A stretch of 64,000 nt of DNA from Phormidium tenue FACHB-886 (lineage in GTDB: Bacteria > Cyanobacteriota > Cyanobacteriia > Elainellales > Elainellaceae): contig NZ_JACXWX010000001.1 in assembly GCF_014764505.1 (NCBI RefSeq), positions 744,001 through 808,000 of the forward strand. The letters are read 5' to 3'. Below are positions 46,175 through 55,813 of the stretch, piece after piece. The position numbers and the translations under genes are program-made. How positions within the stretch are numbered: position 1 is the stretch's first letter; each line of letters opens with the position of its first letter. Below the pieces are notes generated by a model. The model was given only the letters and a program-made list of their open reading frames with translations. It did no database searches and was not told where the DNA came from.

Positions 46175-46571
46175 GGAGTTGTTTCCCTTAATTTGTAAAT
46201 TGCAAAGAATTTGTACAAAACGTTAAGTTATTTGTACAACACATTTTGGGCTGTCAGAGCAATCATACTCCTCAAGGGAAACAGCGTAAATAGGAATGAT
46301 GAGGGATGTAATTTGCTTTTGCAAAACAGCGGGATGAGCGGCGAGATAAGCGTTCGCATTGGAATACACAATAGTCAATTGAGGGCAATCGCCTTACTTC
46401 AAATCAATACAAACCTATCTAGTTTATCTATTGAAAAATAACAATAAAAACCTTAATCCTGCTAATCAATCGCTGAATGAACTAAGCTAATTTTTGTTAC
46501 TTTCTCTTGATTCTTCATTTCACTTCACTTCTATTTCTTGTCCCTATCTCTTCATTTTCCTCTTTCCAGCC
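46175..46571. other. Divergent psaF/tsaD intergenic region
   Basis: A 397-base region with the psaF promoter at its left end. An open plus-strand frame at 46211-46441 has no protein character. A T/C-rich stretch precedes tsaD. Confidence 0.45.
46210..46240 (-). promoter_or_regulatory. Paired TTTGTACAA palindromes upstream of psaF
   Basis: TTTGTACAAA (46210-46219) and TTTGTACAAC (46231-46240) lie exactly 21 bases apart, two helical turns, so a dimeric regulator could bind both on one face. The nearer site is 36 bases from the psaF ATG. The high-light element HLR1 is not clearly matched. The regulator is unknown. Confidence 0.4.
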
Positions 46572-47639
46572 ATGCCTCTTCTTCTTGCAATCGAAACTAG
46601 CTGTGATGAAACCTCCGTGGCGCTGGTGCGCGATTCCCTTTCCGGGACAGTACGGGAACGGCAGGTGTTGAGCAATATTGTCTCTTCGCAAATTGCTCTG
46701 CACCAGCAGTATGGGGGAGTTGTGCCGGAGATGGCATCGCGGCAACATGTGGAAATGGTGAACTGGGCGATCGCGCAGGCACAAGCAGAGGCAGGCGTGA
46801 CTTGGGCACAGATCGATGGGATTGCCGCAACCTGTGCGCCGGGGCTAGTGGGTGCGCTGCTGGTAGGGTTAACGGCAGGAAAGACGCTAGCAATGCTCCA
46901 TCAGAAGCCGTTCTTGGGAATTCATCACCTAGAGGGGCACATCTACGCTTCCTACCTGAGTGAACCCAATTTGCAGCCGCCGTTTTTGTGCTTACTGGTG
47001 TCGGGTGGGCATACCAGTTTAATTTATGTAAAAGACTGCGGACGCTATGAGGTTTTGGGTCAGACGCGGGATGATGCGGCAGGCGAAGCGTTTGATAAAG
47101 TAGCGCGGCTAATGCAGTTAGGCTATCCAGGTGGACCAGTCATCGATCGCCTTGCCCAAGTAGGTAATCCGCGTGCGTTTGCTCTGCCGGAGGGGCAGGT
47201 TTCTCTGCCAACTGGAGGCTATCACCGCTATGACTCCAGCTTCAGCGGCTTAAAGACAGCCATGCTGCGGCTAACTCAGAAACTGCAGCCGGAAGGCGAA
47301 CTGCCAATTGCTGACCTTGCAGCTAGCTTTCAAGATGCCGTTGCTAAGGCACTGACCAAGCGGACAATTGCCTGTGCGCTTGACTATGGGCTAACGACGA
47401 TCGCAGTTGGCGGTGGTGTTGCAGCTAACAGCGGTTTGCGTCGTCACCTGCAGGCGGCAGCAGCTCAACATCAGCTGCGGGTTCTCTTTCCACCGCTAAA
47501 ATTTTGTACCGATAATGCTGCCATGATCGCCTGTGCCGCAGCAGATCATTTCCGCCACGGACATACTTCCCCGCTGACGATCGGCGCGCAGTCGCGCATG
47601 GCACTTTCAGACGTCATGTCGCTCTATGAGGGTGCTTAG
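46572..47639 (+). CDS. tsaD: tRNA N6-adenosine threonylcarbamoyltransferase
   Basis: Makes the t6A base at position 37 of ANN-decoding tRNAs with TsaB, TsaE and TsaC. The 355 aa protein has the ASKHA ATP-binding fold with [16 protein letters not shown] at the start, the metal-binding HLEGH in [19 protein letters not shown], and [12 protein letters not shown] near residue 275. ATG 46572 is the family start; the frame is open to 46494. It overlaps the convergent hydrolase gene by four bases (TTAG). Confidence 0.97.
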   Translation: MPLLLAIETSCDETSVALVRDSLSGTVRERQVLSNIVSSQIALHQQYGGVVPEMASRQHVEMVNWAIAQAQAEAGVTWAQIDGIAATCAPGLVGALLVGLTAGKTLAMLHQKPFLGIHHLEGHIYASYLSEPNLQPPFLCLLVSGGHTSLIYVKDCGRYEVLGQTRDDAAGEAFDKVARLMQLGYPGGPVIDRLAQVGNPRAFALPEGQVSLPTGGYHRYDSSFSGLKTAMLRLTQKLQPEGELPIADLAASFQDAVAKALTKRTIACALDYGLTTIAVGGGVAANSGLRRHLQAAAAQHQLRVLFPPLKFCTDNAAMIACAAADHFRHGHTSPLTIGAQSRMALSDVMSLYEGA

Positions 47640-48613
47640 GTGTGCTTTGCCAGCACTGCTTCAATCTCATTCACCACGGCTTCCGGCTGCTCCACCATGG
47701 ATAAGTGTCCGCAATTTGGAATTTCGCTGACATTGTTGCCGCAAGACTCAAACGAGGAATGAAAACTTGCTAAATGGTGAACATATTGCGGTTCCATGAT
47801 GGTGTCGTTTGCGCCAGCGATGAAGTGAACGGGCTGACGCAGGCGGGAAATCACTTGAGGCAGTAGATGCACTTCTGCCTCAGTAGTGGACTCTAGCAGC
47901 GTCCCCAAAGCGGCTTCTGGCTCAGCACGAAGCAGATCCAGCAGTCGCTGCCTACCCCACCGACGGGCGATTGGCTGGGCAACGCTGAAACGAGTCAGCA
48001 TCAGATCTAAAAACGGCACATAGCTGAACCAGCGGGGGCGAAAGGTGACAAGCTGCTTTCCGACGGACCGGAAGCGATCAAACTCTTCTTTAAGGTAAAT
48101 GCCGCCGCCTGAATTGACACAAATTACTCCAGCGATCGTCTCTGGAGCTTGGTCAGCTGCCCACAGCGCGATACTGCCGCCTAAAGAATGCCCCACCAAC
48201 CAAACATTGGAAAGTTTGAGCTGCTGCAACAGCAGTACGAGGTCTTGAGCATAGGCAGCAGGAGTGTAGCGCGATGCAGTGGCGATAGACAGCGAGAGTC
48301 CGGAAATGCCATAACCAGGAGAGACTACTCCTTCTCTAGCGCTAATGCCGGCTGGTTCTAGAGCAGCACCGACGGAAACAGCGGCAGGGGCGATCGTCCG
48401 GGCTGAAGCCGGAGCCATAGAGCAAGAATCGCCAAATCCCCGCATGTCGTAGGAAAGACATTGGTAGCTGGCTGAAAGCCTTTGCACAAGCGGCTGCCAG
48501 TATGCCTTACTCAAGAGCCAGCCGTGCACAAAGACCAGAACAGTGGAGGAATTAGTTGGGGGTGTTAGCTCGTAAGTATGGGGAAAGCCCAAAACGTTAA
48601 GGGTATTGACCAT
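47636..48613 (-). CDS. Alpha/beta hydrolase
   Basis: A 325 aa alpha/beta hydrolase. The oxyanion region is [13 protein letters not shown], the nucleophile elbow GHSLGGS, and the acid/His pair GANDTIMEP and [12 protein letters not shown]. An Ala/Ser-rich insert of about 45 residues follows MRGFGDS, before the [12 protein letters not shown] helix, which is unusual. The substrate is unknown. The start is ATG 48613; a GTG at 48655 is possible. Its stop overlaps tsaD. Confidence 0.88.
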   Translation of the reverse strand: MVNTLNVLGFPHTYELTPPTNSSTVLVFVHGWLLSKAYWQPLVQRLSASYQCLSYDMRGFGDSCSMAPASARTIAPAAVSVGAALEPAGISAREGVVSPGYGISGLSLSIATASRYTPAAYAQDLVLLLQQLKLSNVWLVGHSLGGSIALWAADQAPETIAGVICVNSGGGIYLKEEFDRFRSVGKQLVTFRPRWFSYVPFLDLMLTRFSVAQPIARRWGRQRLLDLLRAEPEAALGTLLESTTEAEVHLLPQVISRLRQPVHFIAGANDTIMEPQYVHHLASFHSSFESCGNNVSEIPNCGHLSMVEQPEAVVNEIEAVLAKHT

Positions 48614-49370
48614 AGAGGGAGGGAGTTCTCCAGCACTCAAGGCGGCAAAAACCACGCCGTCGCAATCAGCAGGGGGAGCTGAATATTGATTCAGCTATAC
48701 CTCTATCATAAGGTCGAGATTGCCTTGTTTCCAGCAATGCAGTTTACACCAGCCGCTTCCAGCGAAATCGCTGCAGTCCCTCTTAAGGTTTAGACGAAGA
48801 AAGCTAAACGGTGGAAACCCGATAACACAAGGTTTTTACCAGAAGTACCGAGGATAGACAGGCGGGTCTGAACTGATCTCTGTCCCTCGTTTCCTCAAAA
48901 CTAAAATCTCGCACCTGCTGGAGTCTCAATCGGTTCAAATCCTCTTCTGCTTGTCTTGTGTTTGTCTTGTGACAGCCCACTTTCTGGCACTAAAAAACTT
49001 GAATCCGCTGGGCACATTCTCTCAAGTGCTGCGTCTAGTCACTCAGCACAGAACTAGTAGGGCGCATTCTAGGTTTGCACTTGATTGCACTGCAGTTTGT
49101 GCGTCTCGCTTTGAGCTGCAATACAACCTGGTTTCTAGAAATTTCGCTCTGCGAAACTCTCTAAGAAGCATGGACTTCGCTATAGCGCAAAGCACCAAGA
49201 CAAATTTTGACTGTCTCACACCAGGTTGGAATAAATAACCCATTGGGTTCTAAGCGGTGTCCTGAACTGACTCAAGATTCACATTGTCAGCCTTGAGCCA
49301 TCAGCCAGTGCAGCCCAAAATTGTGTTGACCGCGCAACATTATTTGGTATCAGAAGTTACGGGAATAGCT
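48614..49370. other. Long intergenic region, nothing recognised
   Basis: A 757-base gap between divergent genes. A plus-strand frame near 48951-49238 is not protein-like. There are short repeats (TTGTCTTGTG twice near 48950) and small hairpins, for example TTTCGCTCTGCGAAA at 49142-49156. A tRNA-like T-loop at 48934 lacks the paired stem. No RNA gene can be supported. Confidence 0.4.
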
Positions 49371-51089
49371 ATGTCAAGAACTGCTGAAGATAGCCTAAAG
49401 CAAGCTAAGGCGATCGCGCTAAATAGCTCAGGTAAAGGCTGGAAAACGGAATCAGGCTTCAACTCGAATCAGCTTTACAGCGTTCGATTGAAACAACGCA
49501 GTAGCTTCAACCTACAGCTGAATGGAACACGATCGACTGCAGAATTGATTCAAGACCGCAACCGTAATGCCCAGATTGATCCCGGTGAAACGATCGCCCG
49601 ATCGCGGCTCAAGCGTGGGGTCAATACGCTGAAAGCAAACGACCTGAAACAGGGTACATACTTTGTCCAGGTCGGCGAAGCGGGGGCATACCAGCTTGCT
49701 GTATCAACGGAAGCCAAAGGACTGGATCAATCAAGCTATGGCAGTTGGTCTGCTGCGGGTGATTCGGCTGGAACAGAGCGCTCGGAAGGCTACCAGTATC
49801 TCAGCCTTGGCGATGTTCTTGATGGGATCTTTAACGGCAAAGGCAAGCGAACCTCCACTAGCCGCTGGAACGGCAGCTTTATTAACCGCACGTCTAGCGA
49901 TGTCACAGATTACAGAAACTACGACTTTAGCCGTCCAGCTTTGTCTAAAGATTTGGGTGGACGTGGCAAGCGTGGCAAAGTGTTGGCACAGCTCAAGACA
50001 GACTTTGGTACCCGCAGCCCCGGCTCCAATGTGCAGAGTGATAACTATGCCATGCAGGCCTGGACCAGGGTGAGCCTCAAAGAAGGCAAAACCTACCAGA
50101 TCAGCAGCAATTCAAACGATGGTACAAGATTCTTCTTCCGCGATTCCAAATCTGGCAAGGTCGTTAGCTCATTTGAGGGTGACTGGCGCGACAATGGCGG
50201 CGAATGGAAGCAATCATTTAGTGTGGGCGACAATGCAGGCGGCTCCTACGACTTCTATGTGCAGCACTACGACAAATCAGGAACTTCATCGGTCAACGTC
50301 CGCCTAGAAGAAGCCCAGCTGATGGGCACCGTCACCACCTCTTCACTTAATCTCCGCTCCAAGCCTTCAACCCTCAACAATACCCCAATCACAGCGCTCG
50401 ACTACGGCACAAACTTAACGATCGTTCGTAAAGTTGAATCTTCTAACGATTCGGCTGTACCGGAATGGTATGAAGTGGTGGCTCCAAACGGCAGACGTGG
50501 CTATGTAGCAGCGCAGTCGGATCTGGTGAAGTTGAACGGTGGCAATGTCGCTACGTTTGGCAACGGCAGCATTCAGGGTGACGGCGGCACCAGACCCGAC
50601 ACTAATCCGCGTCCCACCCCAGGTGGTGGCGGTAGCTCCAACGGCAAGACAAACCAATCAGGTGTCGATCTGATTAAATCCTTTGAAGGATTGAGGCTGA
50701 CTGCCTATCGCGATCCTGTCGGCGTTTTGACAATTGGCTACGGCACAACCACCGGGGTTTTTGAAGGGCAGCGGATCTCTGAGTCCCAAGCCGAAGCTTT
50801 CCTAAAGAAAGATTTGGAACGGTTTGAGCGAGCCGTCAACAATAGCGTCAAGGTTTCCCTCAACAGCAATCAGTTCGCGGCGCTTGTGTCCTTTACCTAC
50901 AATGTGGGCGAGGGAGCGCTGGCCAGCTCGACCCTGCTTCAGTATTTGAATCAGGGTAATTATCAGGGAGCTGCCGATCAGCTCTTGCGCTGGAATAAAG
51001 GAGACGGTGTGGAACTTGCAGGTCTGACTCGGCGTCGAAAAGCCGAGCGAGCCATGTTCTTAGGACAGGATTACACCGCGTTTCTCTAA
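49371..51089 (+). CDS. Modular GH24 lysozyme with PPC and SH3 domains
   Basis: A 572 aa protein. Domains in order: PPC-like beta domain (about 28-115), a PA14-like or second beta-sandwich region (about 165-315, with WTRVSLKEGKTYQISSNSNDGTRFFF), bacterial SH3 (about 318-385, with SLNLRSKPS), a Gly/Pro linker (about 390-427) and a GH24 lysozyme (about 430-570). The T4-lysozyme triad is at Glu439, Asp448 and Thr454, with correct spacing, so it should cut peptidoglycan. There is no classical signal peptide or holin gene nearby. ATG 49371 is chosen; a TTG at 49284 would add 29 residues. Confidence 0.9.
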   Translation: MSRTAEDSLKQAKAIALNSSGKGWKTESGFNSNQLYSVRLKQRSSFNLQLNGTRSTAELIQDRNRNAQIDPGETIARSRLKRGVNTLKANDLKQGTYFVQVGEAGAYQLAVSTEAKGLDQSSYGSWSAAGDSAGTERSEGYQYLSLGDVLDGIFNGKGKRTSTSRWNGSFINRTSSDVTDYRNYDFSRPALSKDLGGRGKRGKVLAQLKTDFGTRSPGSNVQSDNYAMQAWTRVSLKEGKTYQISSNSNDGTRFFFRDSKSGKVVSSFEGDWRDNGGEWKQSFSVGDNAGGSYDFYVQHYDKSGTSSVNVRLEEAQLMGTVTTSSLNLRSKPSTLNNTPITALDYGTNLTIVRKVESSNDSAVPEWYEVVAPNGRRGYVAAQSDLVKLNGGNVATFGNGSIQGDGGTRPDTNPRPTPGGGGSSNGKTNQSGVDLIKSFEGLRLTAYRDPVGVLTIGYGTTTGVFEGQRISESQAEAFLKKDLERFERAVNNSVKVSLNSNQFAALVSFTYNVGEGALASSTLLQYLNQGNYQGAADQLLRWNKGDGVELAGLTRRRKAERAMFLGQDYTAFL

Positions 51090-51127
51090 AAGTTTCTCTT
51101 CTTGCAACTAGCTCCTTGTTGGGTCTG

Positions 51128-51166
51128 CCCGATCGCCTTGGCTCTGCCAATCGATCGGGTTTTTTC
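51128..51166 (+). terminator. Terminator after the lysozyme gene
   Basis: CCCGATCG (51128-51135) pairs with CGATCGGG (51152-51159), followed by seven T. The stem is classical for intrinsic termination. Confidence 0.85.
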
Positions 51167-51295
51167 TAGGTTCTCGTCCAATAAGATTTGTCTGTGGGCG
51201 CGTGTGTACCGGACGGAGCGTAACATTCAAACTCGCGAAAATGAGTGCTACCCCCTATGATCAAACCTATCTGAAAATTGTGATAGGCAAAAGCA

Positions 51296-52405
51296 GTGGC
51301 AAGGGTTTTTCTAGAGGGTATCACTCGGCAATTTGGCAACACAACCGCGATCGACGACATCACCTTTGAGATTCCAGACGGTGAGTTTTGGGTGCTGGTA
51401 GGTCCATCTGGCTGCGGCAAATCCACGATCCTGCGGACGATCGCTGGCTTAGAAGCGGCAACGTCGGGCAATTTATACATTGGCGATCGGTTGGTTAATC
51501 AGGTGCCAGCCCGTGAACGGGATGTAGCAATGGTGTTTCAAAACTATGCGCTATATCCACATATGACGGTGGCAGAAAATTTGGCGTTTGGCTTAAAGAT
51601 GCGAAAAGCCGATCCTAAAACGATCAGCGCTCGAGTTGAGACGGTAGCACAAGCCCTCAACATTGCCCATTTGCTCGACCGCAAGCCGCGTCAGCTTTCG
51701 GGTGGGCAGCAGCAGCGTGTCTCGCTAGGACGAGCAATCGCCCGTCAGCCGCAGGTATTCCTGCTAGATGAACCGCTCTCTAACCTGGATGCTCAGCTCC
51801 GGGATGACACCAGAGCCGAACTGAAGCAGCTCCATCAGCGGTTAGGGGTTACTACGGTTTATGTGACGCACGACCAAGTAGAAGCCATGACACTGGCAGA
51901 CCAGATCGTCGTGCTGAACCAAGGCAAGATCCAGCAGATCGCCAGTCCCCAAACCATGTACGCTCGGCCTGCAAACCAAATGGTGGCCACATTTCTAGGC
52001 AATCCATCGATGAATATTCTGCCTGCGCTCTACAATGGCAGCGGCTTACAAGTAGGCAAACAAATTTTGCCCTGTGACGATCGCCTCCAAGTCGCGCTAG
52101 CTTCAGGAAGCCATCGTGTCTTGAAGGTGGGAATTCGTCCGGAGCACATTCAAGTTGTGTCGGACTCAGAGGCTGCTCATCTAAGCGTTAAAGTCACAGT
52201 CGTTGAGCCACTGGGACGTGAAACGCTGGTGCGGGCGATTCCAATTGATTGGGATGCTCCATCAGAAGCTCACAATCCCGTGCCCGTCATTCAGTTCCAA
52301 GTTCCACCCGGAATGCAGGCTCAAATGGGCGATCGTTTGTCGCTGCAATTTGATCTCGCTCATCTCACAGCCTTTAACCCCGCTAGCGGAGAACGCCTGA
52401 ACTGA
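51296..52405 (+). CDS. UgpC/MalK-type sugar ABC transporter ATPase
   Basis: A 369 aa ATPase of the carbohydrate-importer group. It has Walker A GPSGCGKST, signature LSGGQQQRV, Walker B VFLLDEPLSNLD and the H-loop VYVTHDQVEAMTLAD. Residues about 240-365 form the TOBE regulatory region (VGIRPEHIQV, VTVVEPLGRETLV). Such ATPases often serve several sugar or glycerol-phosphate permeases; none is adjacent here. The GTG start at 51296 fits MARVFLEGITRQFG. The gene ends 29 bases before a convergent response-regulator gene. Confidence 0.94.
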   Translation: MARVFLEGITRQFGNTTAIDDITFEIPDGEFWVLVGPSGCGKSTILRTIAGLEAATSGNLYIGDRLVNQVPARERDVAMVFQNYALYPHMTVAENLAFGLKMRKADPKTISARVETVAQALNIAHLLDRKPRQLSGGQQQRVSLGRAIARQPQVFLLDEPLSNLDAQLRDDTRAELKQLHQRLGVTTVYVTHDQVEAMTLADQIVVLNQGKIQQIASPQTMYARPANQMVATFLGNPSMNILPALYNGSGLQVGKQILPCDDRLQVALASGSHRVLKVGIRPEHIQVVSDSEAAHLSVKVTVVEPLGRETLVRAIPIDWDAPSEAHNPVPVIQFQVPPGMQAQMGDRLSLQFDLAHLTAFNPASGERLN

Positions 52406-52434
52406 GGCAGCGTGAAAGACCGCCCGTAGCACCG

Positions 52435-53208
52435 CTAGCTTTCTGCTACCCTAGATAGCGATCGCAATGGTGGCTTCCGGGGTAGCTTCTGGCTGGCATA
52501 GTCTGGTGTGGGCGGCTTGGCGTTAACAACGTCTGTATTAAAGCGATAGCCCACGTTTCGTACTGTTTGGATTAAGCTAGGCTGACGTGGATCTAGTTCA
52601 ATCTTTTTGCGGAGCGACAGGACATGGGTGTCTACAGTGCGGTGGTTGTCGATCGCGTCGGGCCAGGCTTTTCGCAGTAGCTCCATCCTGCTTAACGGGT
52701 TGCCGCCTGCCTGTGCCAGCACATAGAGCAAGCTAAACTCTTGCGGTGTCAGGTCGATGAATTCATTTTTAACGCGCACCCGTCGCTGCACCAGATCAAT
52801 CTTGAGATCGCCATAATCCAGCGAGGCAGGCGCTGCCATCGTGCGGTTGCGGCGGGTCAGCGCTTCTACCCGAGCCAGAAACTCCTGCATCCCGAAGGGT
52901 TTACTCACATAGTCATCTGCGCCTGCCCGTAAGCCTGCTACAACATCTGCCTCTGCTGTCCGCGACGACAGCATTAAAATCATGGCGCTACGGTGCTGCT
53001 GCAGCCAGCGGCAAAAATCTAGACTACTGCCATCGGGTAGCTCAGACTCTAGAATGACCAGAGCAGGATGGCGCTCGAGAAAAACCTCCCGCGCCTGCTG
53101 CAGATCAGCTGCTTGATGAACCCAATATCCCACCTGCTGCAAATGCCAGCTGAGCAGCGATCGCAAATGGGGGTTTCCCTCAACAATTTGGATGCAAACA
53201 GATCCCAC
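52435..53208 (-). CDS. OmpR-family response regulator with atypical receiver
   Basis: A 257 aa protein: receiver (about 5-115) and winged-helix DNA-binding domain (about 130-230, with LTPEFSLLYVLAQ-like helix, DNHRTVDTHVLSLRKKIE and RNVGYRFN). The usual acidic pair is E10-G11 and the phospho-acceptor Asp is Glu54 in VILESELPDG. Ser81 and Lys103 of the switch are kept. Phosphorylation at the normal site is therefore not expected, and Glu may mimic an active state. No histidine kinase gene is adjacent. Target genes are unknown. Confidence 0.92.
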   Translation of the reverse strand: MGSVCIQIVEGNPHLRSLLSWHLQQVGYWVHQAADLQQAREVFLERHPALVILESELPDGSSLDFCRWLQQHRSAMILMLSSRTAEADVVAGLRAGADDYVSKPFGMQEFLARVEALTRRNRTMAAPASLDYGDLKIDLVQRRVRVKNEFIDLTPQEFSLLYVLAQAGGNPLSRMELLRKAWPDAIDNHRTVDTHVLSLRKKIELDPRQPSLIQTVRNVGYRFNTDVVNAKPPTPDYASQKLPRKPPLRSLSRVAES

Positions 53209-53650
53209 AGCGCCAAAGTTTTTGTTGATTTTTTAATTTAGCAATCCTGCTTTCGAGCGCATTCCAGATAAAAATTCTAGACGCACATGAAAGCTAAAAC
53301 CCGCTGCTGATGAGGCTCTGAGGTTCAAATTAAGATTGCTATACTTACCCTAACAAAGCATTTGTCAAGGATTTGTAACTCCTGCTACTTGAACAGTAAG
53401 TAATGCCAGGATACCGTTTACCGCCCAGCCAAAATGTAACTTCTGAATGAGCTAGATTGCCTATACTTTGAAGTTATAATAAGCCATGCCTACAGTAACA
53501 CTCTCATTTCTTTCCTTCCCACTTTCCTTAAAGTTGCATTGGTGAGATGTAGCTACTGCAGTCTGTTAGCTCAGTTAATCTGTTAGCTTAGTTAGCTCAG
53601 TTCGCCGTTTCGTTAATTCTTCAAAGAGTTGCGTTCTTAGAACATCACCT
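53209..53650. other. Intergenic region upstream of the DUF6761-like gene
   Basis: A 442-base region between divergent genes. TATAAT at 53475-53480 could be a -10 box for the plus-strand gene. A near-repeat of TCTGTTAGCTCAGTTAA occurs at 53562-53598 in its leader. No gene is seen. Confidence 0.4.
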
Positions 53651-53899
53651 ATGCTTCAAGATGCCCTCACTATCCGTTACTACCAGAGGTTATCTGACTC
53701 TCTGGTTGAGCAGTGGAATCGCGGGTATCGCTACGATGACCTCCGGCAGTATATCGAGGGCTATATCGCAGCGTTGCGCCATGCTGATGCGATCGAACCC
53801 TATTTGATTCACCGCCTTGAGGAAGAGATCACCCGCTATCTATACGACCCGTCCAACTTTGAAACGCCTCAGCCCCAATCTGAGCGGGATTACCGTTGA
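53651..53899 (+). CDS. Short cyanobacterial protein, DUF6761-like
   Basis: An 82 aa acidic helical protein with LQDALTIRYYQRLSDSLVEQWNRGYRYDDLRQYIEGYIAALRHAD in pattern. I associate this with a small family seen in cyanobacteria (DUF6761), whose role is unknown. There is no signal peptide or metal motif. The gene stands alone with a clear terminator. Confidence 0.75.
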   Translation: MLQDALTIRYYQRLSDSLVEQWNRGYRYDDLRQYIEGYIAALRHADAIEPYLIHRLEEEITRYLYDPSNFETPQPQSERDYR

Positions 53900-53911
53900 C
53901 TTCTACCAAAA

Positions 53912-53950
53912 TTCCCCTCCGGCTGTAGCGAACCGGAGGGGAACAATTTT
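53912..53950 (+). terminator. Terminator after the DUF6761-like gene
   Basis: TTCCCCTCCGG (53912-53922) pairs with CCGGAGGGGAA (53933-53943), with a 10-base loop, followed by CAATTTTTT. Confidence 0.88.
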
Positions 53951-54067
53951 TTGGCGATATTGAACGATCGCCTGCCTCATTGAGCTAAAAAGCTCATTTG
54001 GCTTGAAACGTTTGTCTAGGCTTTGACAAAGTTTAGCTTAGCGTTTGTCTTTGCATTCAGGCTAGGC

Positions 54068-54391
54068 TTAGGAAGCAAGCGCGACCTCTACCATCTCTTG
54101 GAGTTCGCCCTTCTGGTAAAGCTCGATCAAAATATCGGAGCCACCTAGAAACTCGCCGTTGACATAGACCTGAGGAATGGTAGGCCAATTAGAGTATTCT
54201 TTGATGCCCTGGCGAATTTCATAGTCAGACAGCACATCAAAAGTTTCAAAGGGTACACCCAATACATTGAGAATTTGTACTACATTGTTTGAAAAGCCAC
54301 ACTGTGGCATCAGCTTTGTGCCCTTCATGAATACCATAATCTTGCTATTCTGGACTAGCTGATCGATTCGCTGCTGCACTTCTGGAGTCAT
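54068..54391 (-). CDS. grxD: Monothiol glutaredoxin, Grx4/GrxD type
   Basis: A 107 aa CGFS glutaredoxin that binds a [2Fe-2S] cluster with glutathione and transfers it in iron-sulphur assembly. The motif is QCGFSN at Cys31. [19 protein letters not shown] gives the glutathione-site blocks. It follows bolA on the same strand with a 142-base gap. BolA-Grx heterodimers are known, so the pair probably works together in iron sensing or cluster transfer. Confidence 0.96.
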   Translation of the reverse strand: MTPEVQQRIDQLVQNSKIMVFMKGTKLMPQCGFSNNVVQILNVLGVPFETFDVLSDYEIRQGIKEYSNWPTIPQVYVNGEFLGGSDILIELYQKGELQEMVEVALAS

Positions 54392-54533
54392 GTCTATCCT
54401 CTTAATTCTCTTAGTGGGTATTAACTGGGTTTGAAAGTTCTACTAAGTTCCAGCTCTACATCAATTCTAGAGTTTTGTTGCATAGACGCGCAGATGAACA
54501 CTGGTTTGAGCGAACACTAATAACCAAACTTCC

Positions 54534-54794
54534 TCAAGCCGTCTGCCCTAAAGCCGCCCAATCTTCTGGCGTGTAGGTTTCCATCGTTAAAGCATGAATC
54601 TGGTCGGATACCATGGCCTGCTGCAATGCGCCATACACTAGTTGATGGCGCTGCACCAGCCGTTTTCCCTGAAACTGAGACGAAACCACGACAACTTTGT
54701 AGTGATCCATGCTGCCCGTCAGGTCTTGCACCTGTACTTGGGCATCTGGTAAACCCGTTTTGATCATTTCGGCTACCTGCTCTGGGTTAACCAT
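54534..54794 (-). CDS. bolA: BolA family protein
   Basis: An 86 aa BolA-fold protein, partner of monothiol glutaredoxins in iron-sulphur handling. MDHYKVVVVSSQFQGKRLVQRHQLVYGALQQAM contains the conserved RHQLVY with the His that can bind a shared cluster. The gene precedes grxD on the minus strand. ATG 54794 has GGAGG upstream. Confidence 0.95.
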   Translation of the reverse strand: MVNPEQVAEMIKTGLPDAQVQVQDLTGSMDHYKVVVVSSQFQGKRLVQRHQLVYGALQQAMVSDQIHALTMETYTPEDWAALGQTA

Positions 54795-54899
54795 TTACCC
54801 TCCTTGCTATAGGTCTGGACATGATTCGTCCAACTTCTAAGTTTAGCAGGTGTCTATTAAGCCGTTGAAGCTGTTAGAGCAATCAAACCCGTCGAACCC

Positions 54900-55526
54900 C
54901 TAGCGAGGAGCCGCAGACGTAGAACCGTCTTGAGCGCGAGGGAAGGGTGAATCAACAAAGCCCAACTCATAAAGCTGCTGATAAGCTTTTTGCCCAAGTT
55001 CACGAGTGGGGTTTTGGCTACGGATAATTTGAACTAGAAGTGGCACAGATAGCTCTGGTTTGTTCTGAGCACGGTGAACCAGAGCGAGTTGGTAGGTTGC
55101 TTCGTCGCGCATCTGGGCTGAAGAAATTGCCTGCTGTCGTTGGCTGTCGGCGATACGGGTATCGATTCCGGCAAAGCTGGCAGCCAGCTCCTGATAGAAA
55201 TTAGAAAGCTGGTTAAACACTTGACGGGCTTCTTGCAGTTTTTGCACCGCTACTTCATAGTTTTGAGAAGAAACAGCGCTGCCCGCCTCCTGCATCAAAC
55301 GCTGTCCGCCCTCCAGGCTAAGGAGGCTGCCATCGCTCAAGGGACGTAGATCGCCGTTGTCGCCGGGTGCGGCTGGGGTAGCTGTGTCTGGCTGAATTGC
55401 TGGCTGGGCATCTGGCTGAGCCGCCTGCGCCAGGACAGCCGGAGCGCGAAACACCGTGAAAGCAACGGCTGACAAAGAGACTAAACCGACAAAAGACAAA
55501 GATCGTTGAATGCTGTGCAATAGCAT
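54900..55526 (-). CDS. Exported helical protein, 208 aa
   Basis: An exported or membrane-anchored protein. A signal segment (LSFVGLVSLSAVAFTVFRAPAVLAQA) is followed by a Pro/Ala-rich stretch. Residues about 75-200 are helical, with TPR-like YEVAVQKLQEARQVF and ATYQLALVHRAQNKPELSVPLLVQIIRSQ. I do not know a function. ATG 55526 gives a normal signal peptide; in-frame starts at 55586 and 55598 are less likely. Confidence 0.72.
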   Translation of the reverse strand: MLLHSIQRSLSFVGLVSLSAVAFTVFRAPAVLAQAAQPDAQPAIQPDTATPAAPGDNGDLRPLSDGSLLSLEGGQRLMQEAGSAVSSQNYEVAVQKLQEARQVFNQLSNFYQELAASFAGIDTRIADSQRQQAISSAQMRDEATYQLALVHRAQNKPELSVPLLVQIIRSQNPTRELGQKAYQQLYELGFVDSPFPRAQDGSTSAAPR

Positions 55527-55813
55527 GAAAGACTTCTGCAAAGTTGTGTGACGGCGAACGTTTTTAACCTTGGGGTATATTACCATTGCAATCCTCATTA
55601 AGTTTAAATTTCTATAAAGTTGATTCTTTGGCGATGGATGAAATACACCCGTTAATTATTAGCACGAACAGAGCAAGAGCCTTCTAAGACTGAAACTGTA
55701 GTGGATAAGTTCCGGTTGATTCAATCAGGCGTTTCGAGCCTTGTAAGCAGCGTGAAAAAAACAGTTTATAGCGCTTTGCGCTTGCCCAAACCCAAATCGC
55801 TAGATCGGACATT

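Noticed and set aside
46211-46441. 76-codon frame upstream of tsaD
   Set aside because: Lies in the divergent promoter region and lacks protein character.
48934-48944. GGTTCAAATCC, like a tRNA T-loop
   Set aside because: The flanking bases do not form a T-stem, and no acceptor or anticodon stem is found.
48951-49238. 95-codon plus-strand frame
   Set aside because: No ribosome-binding site, no family, and short internal repeats.
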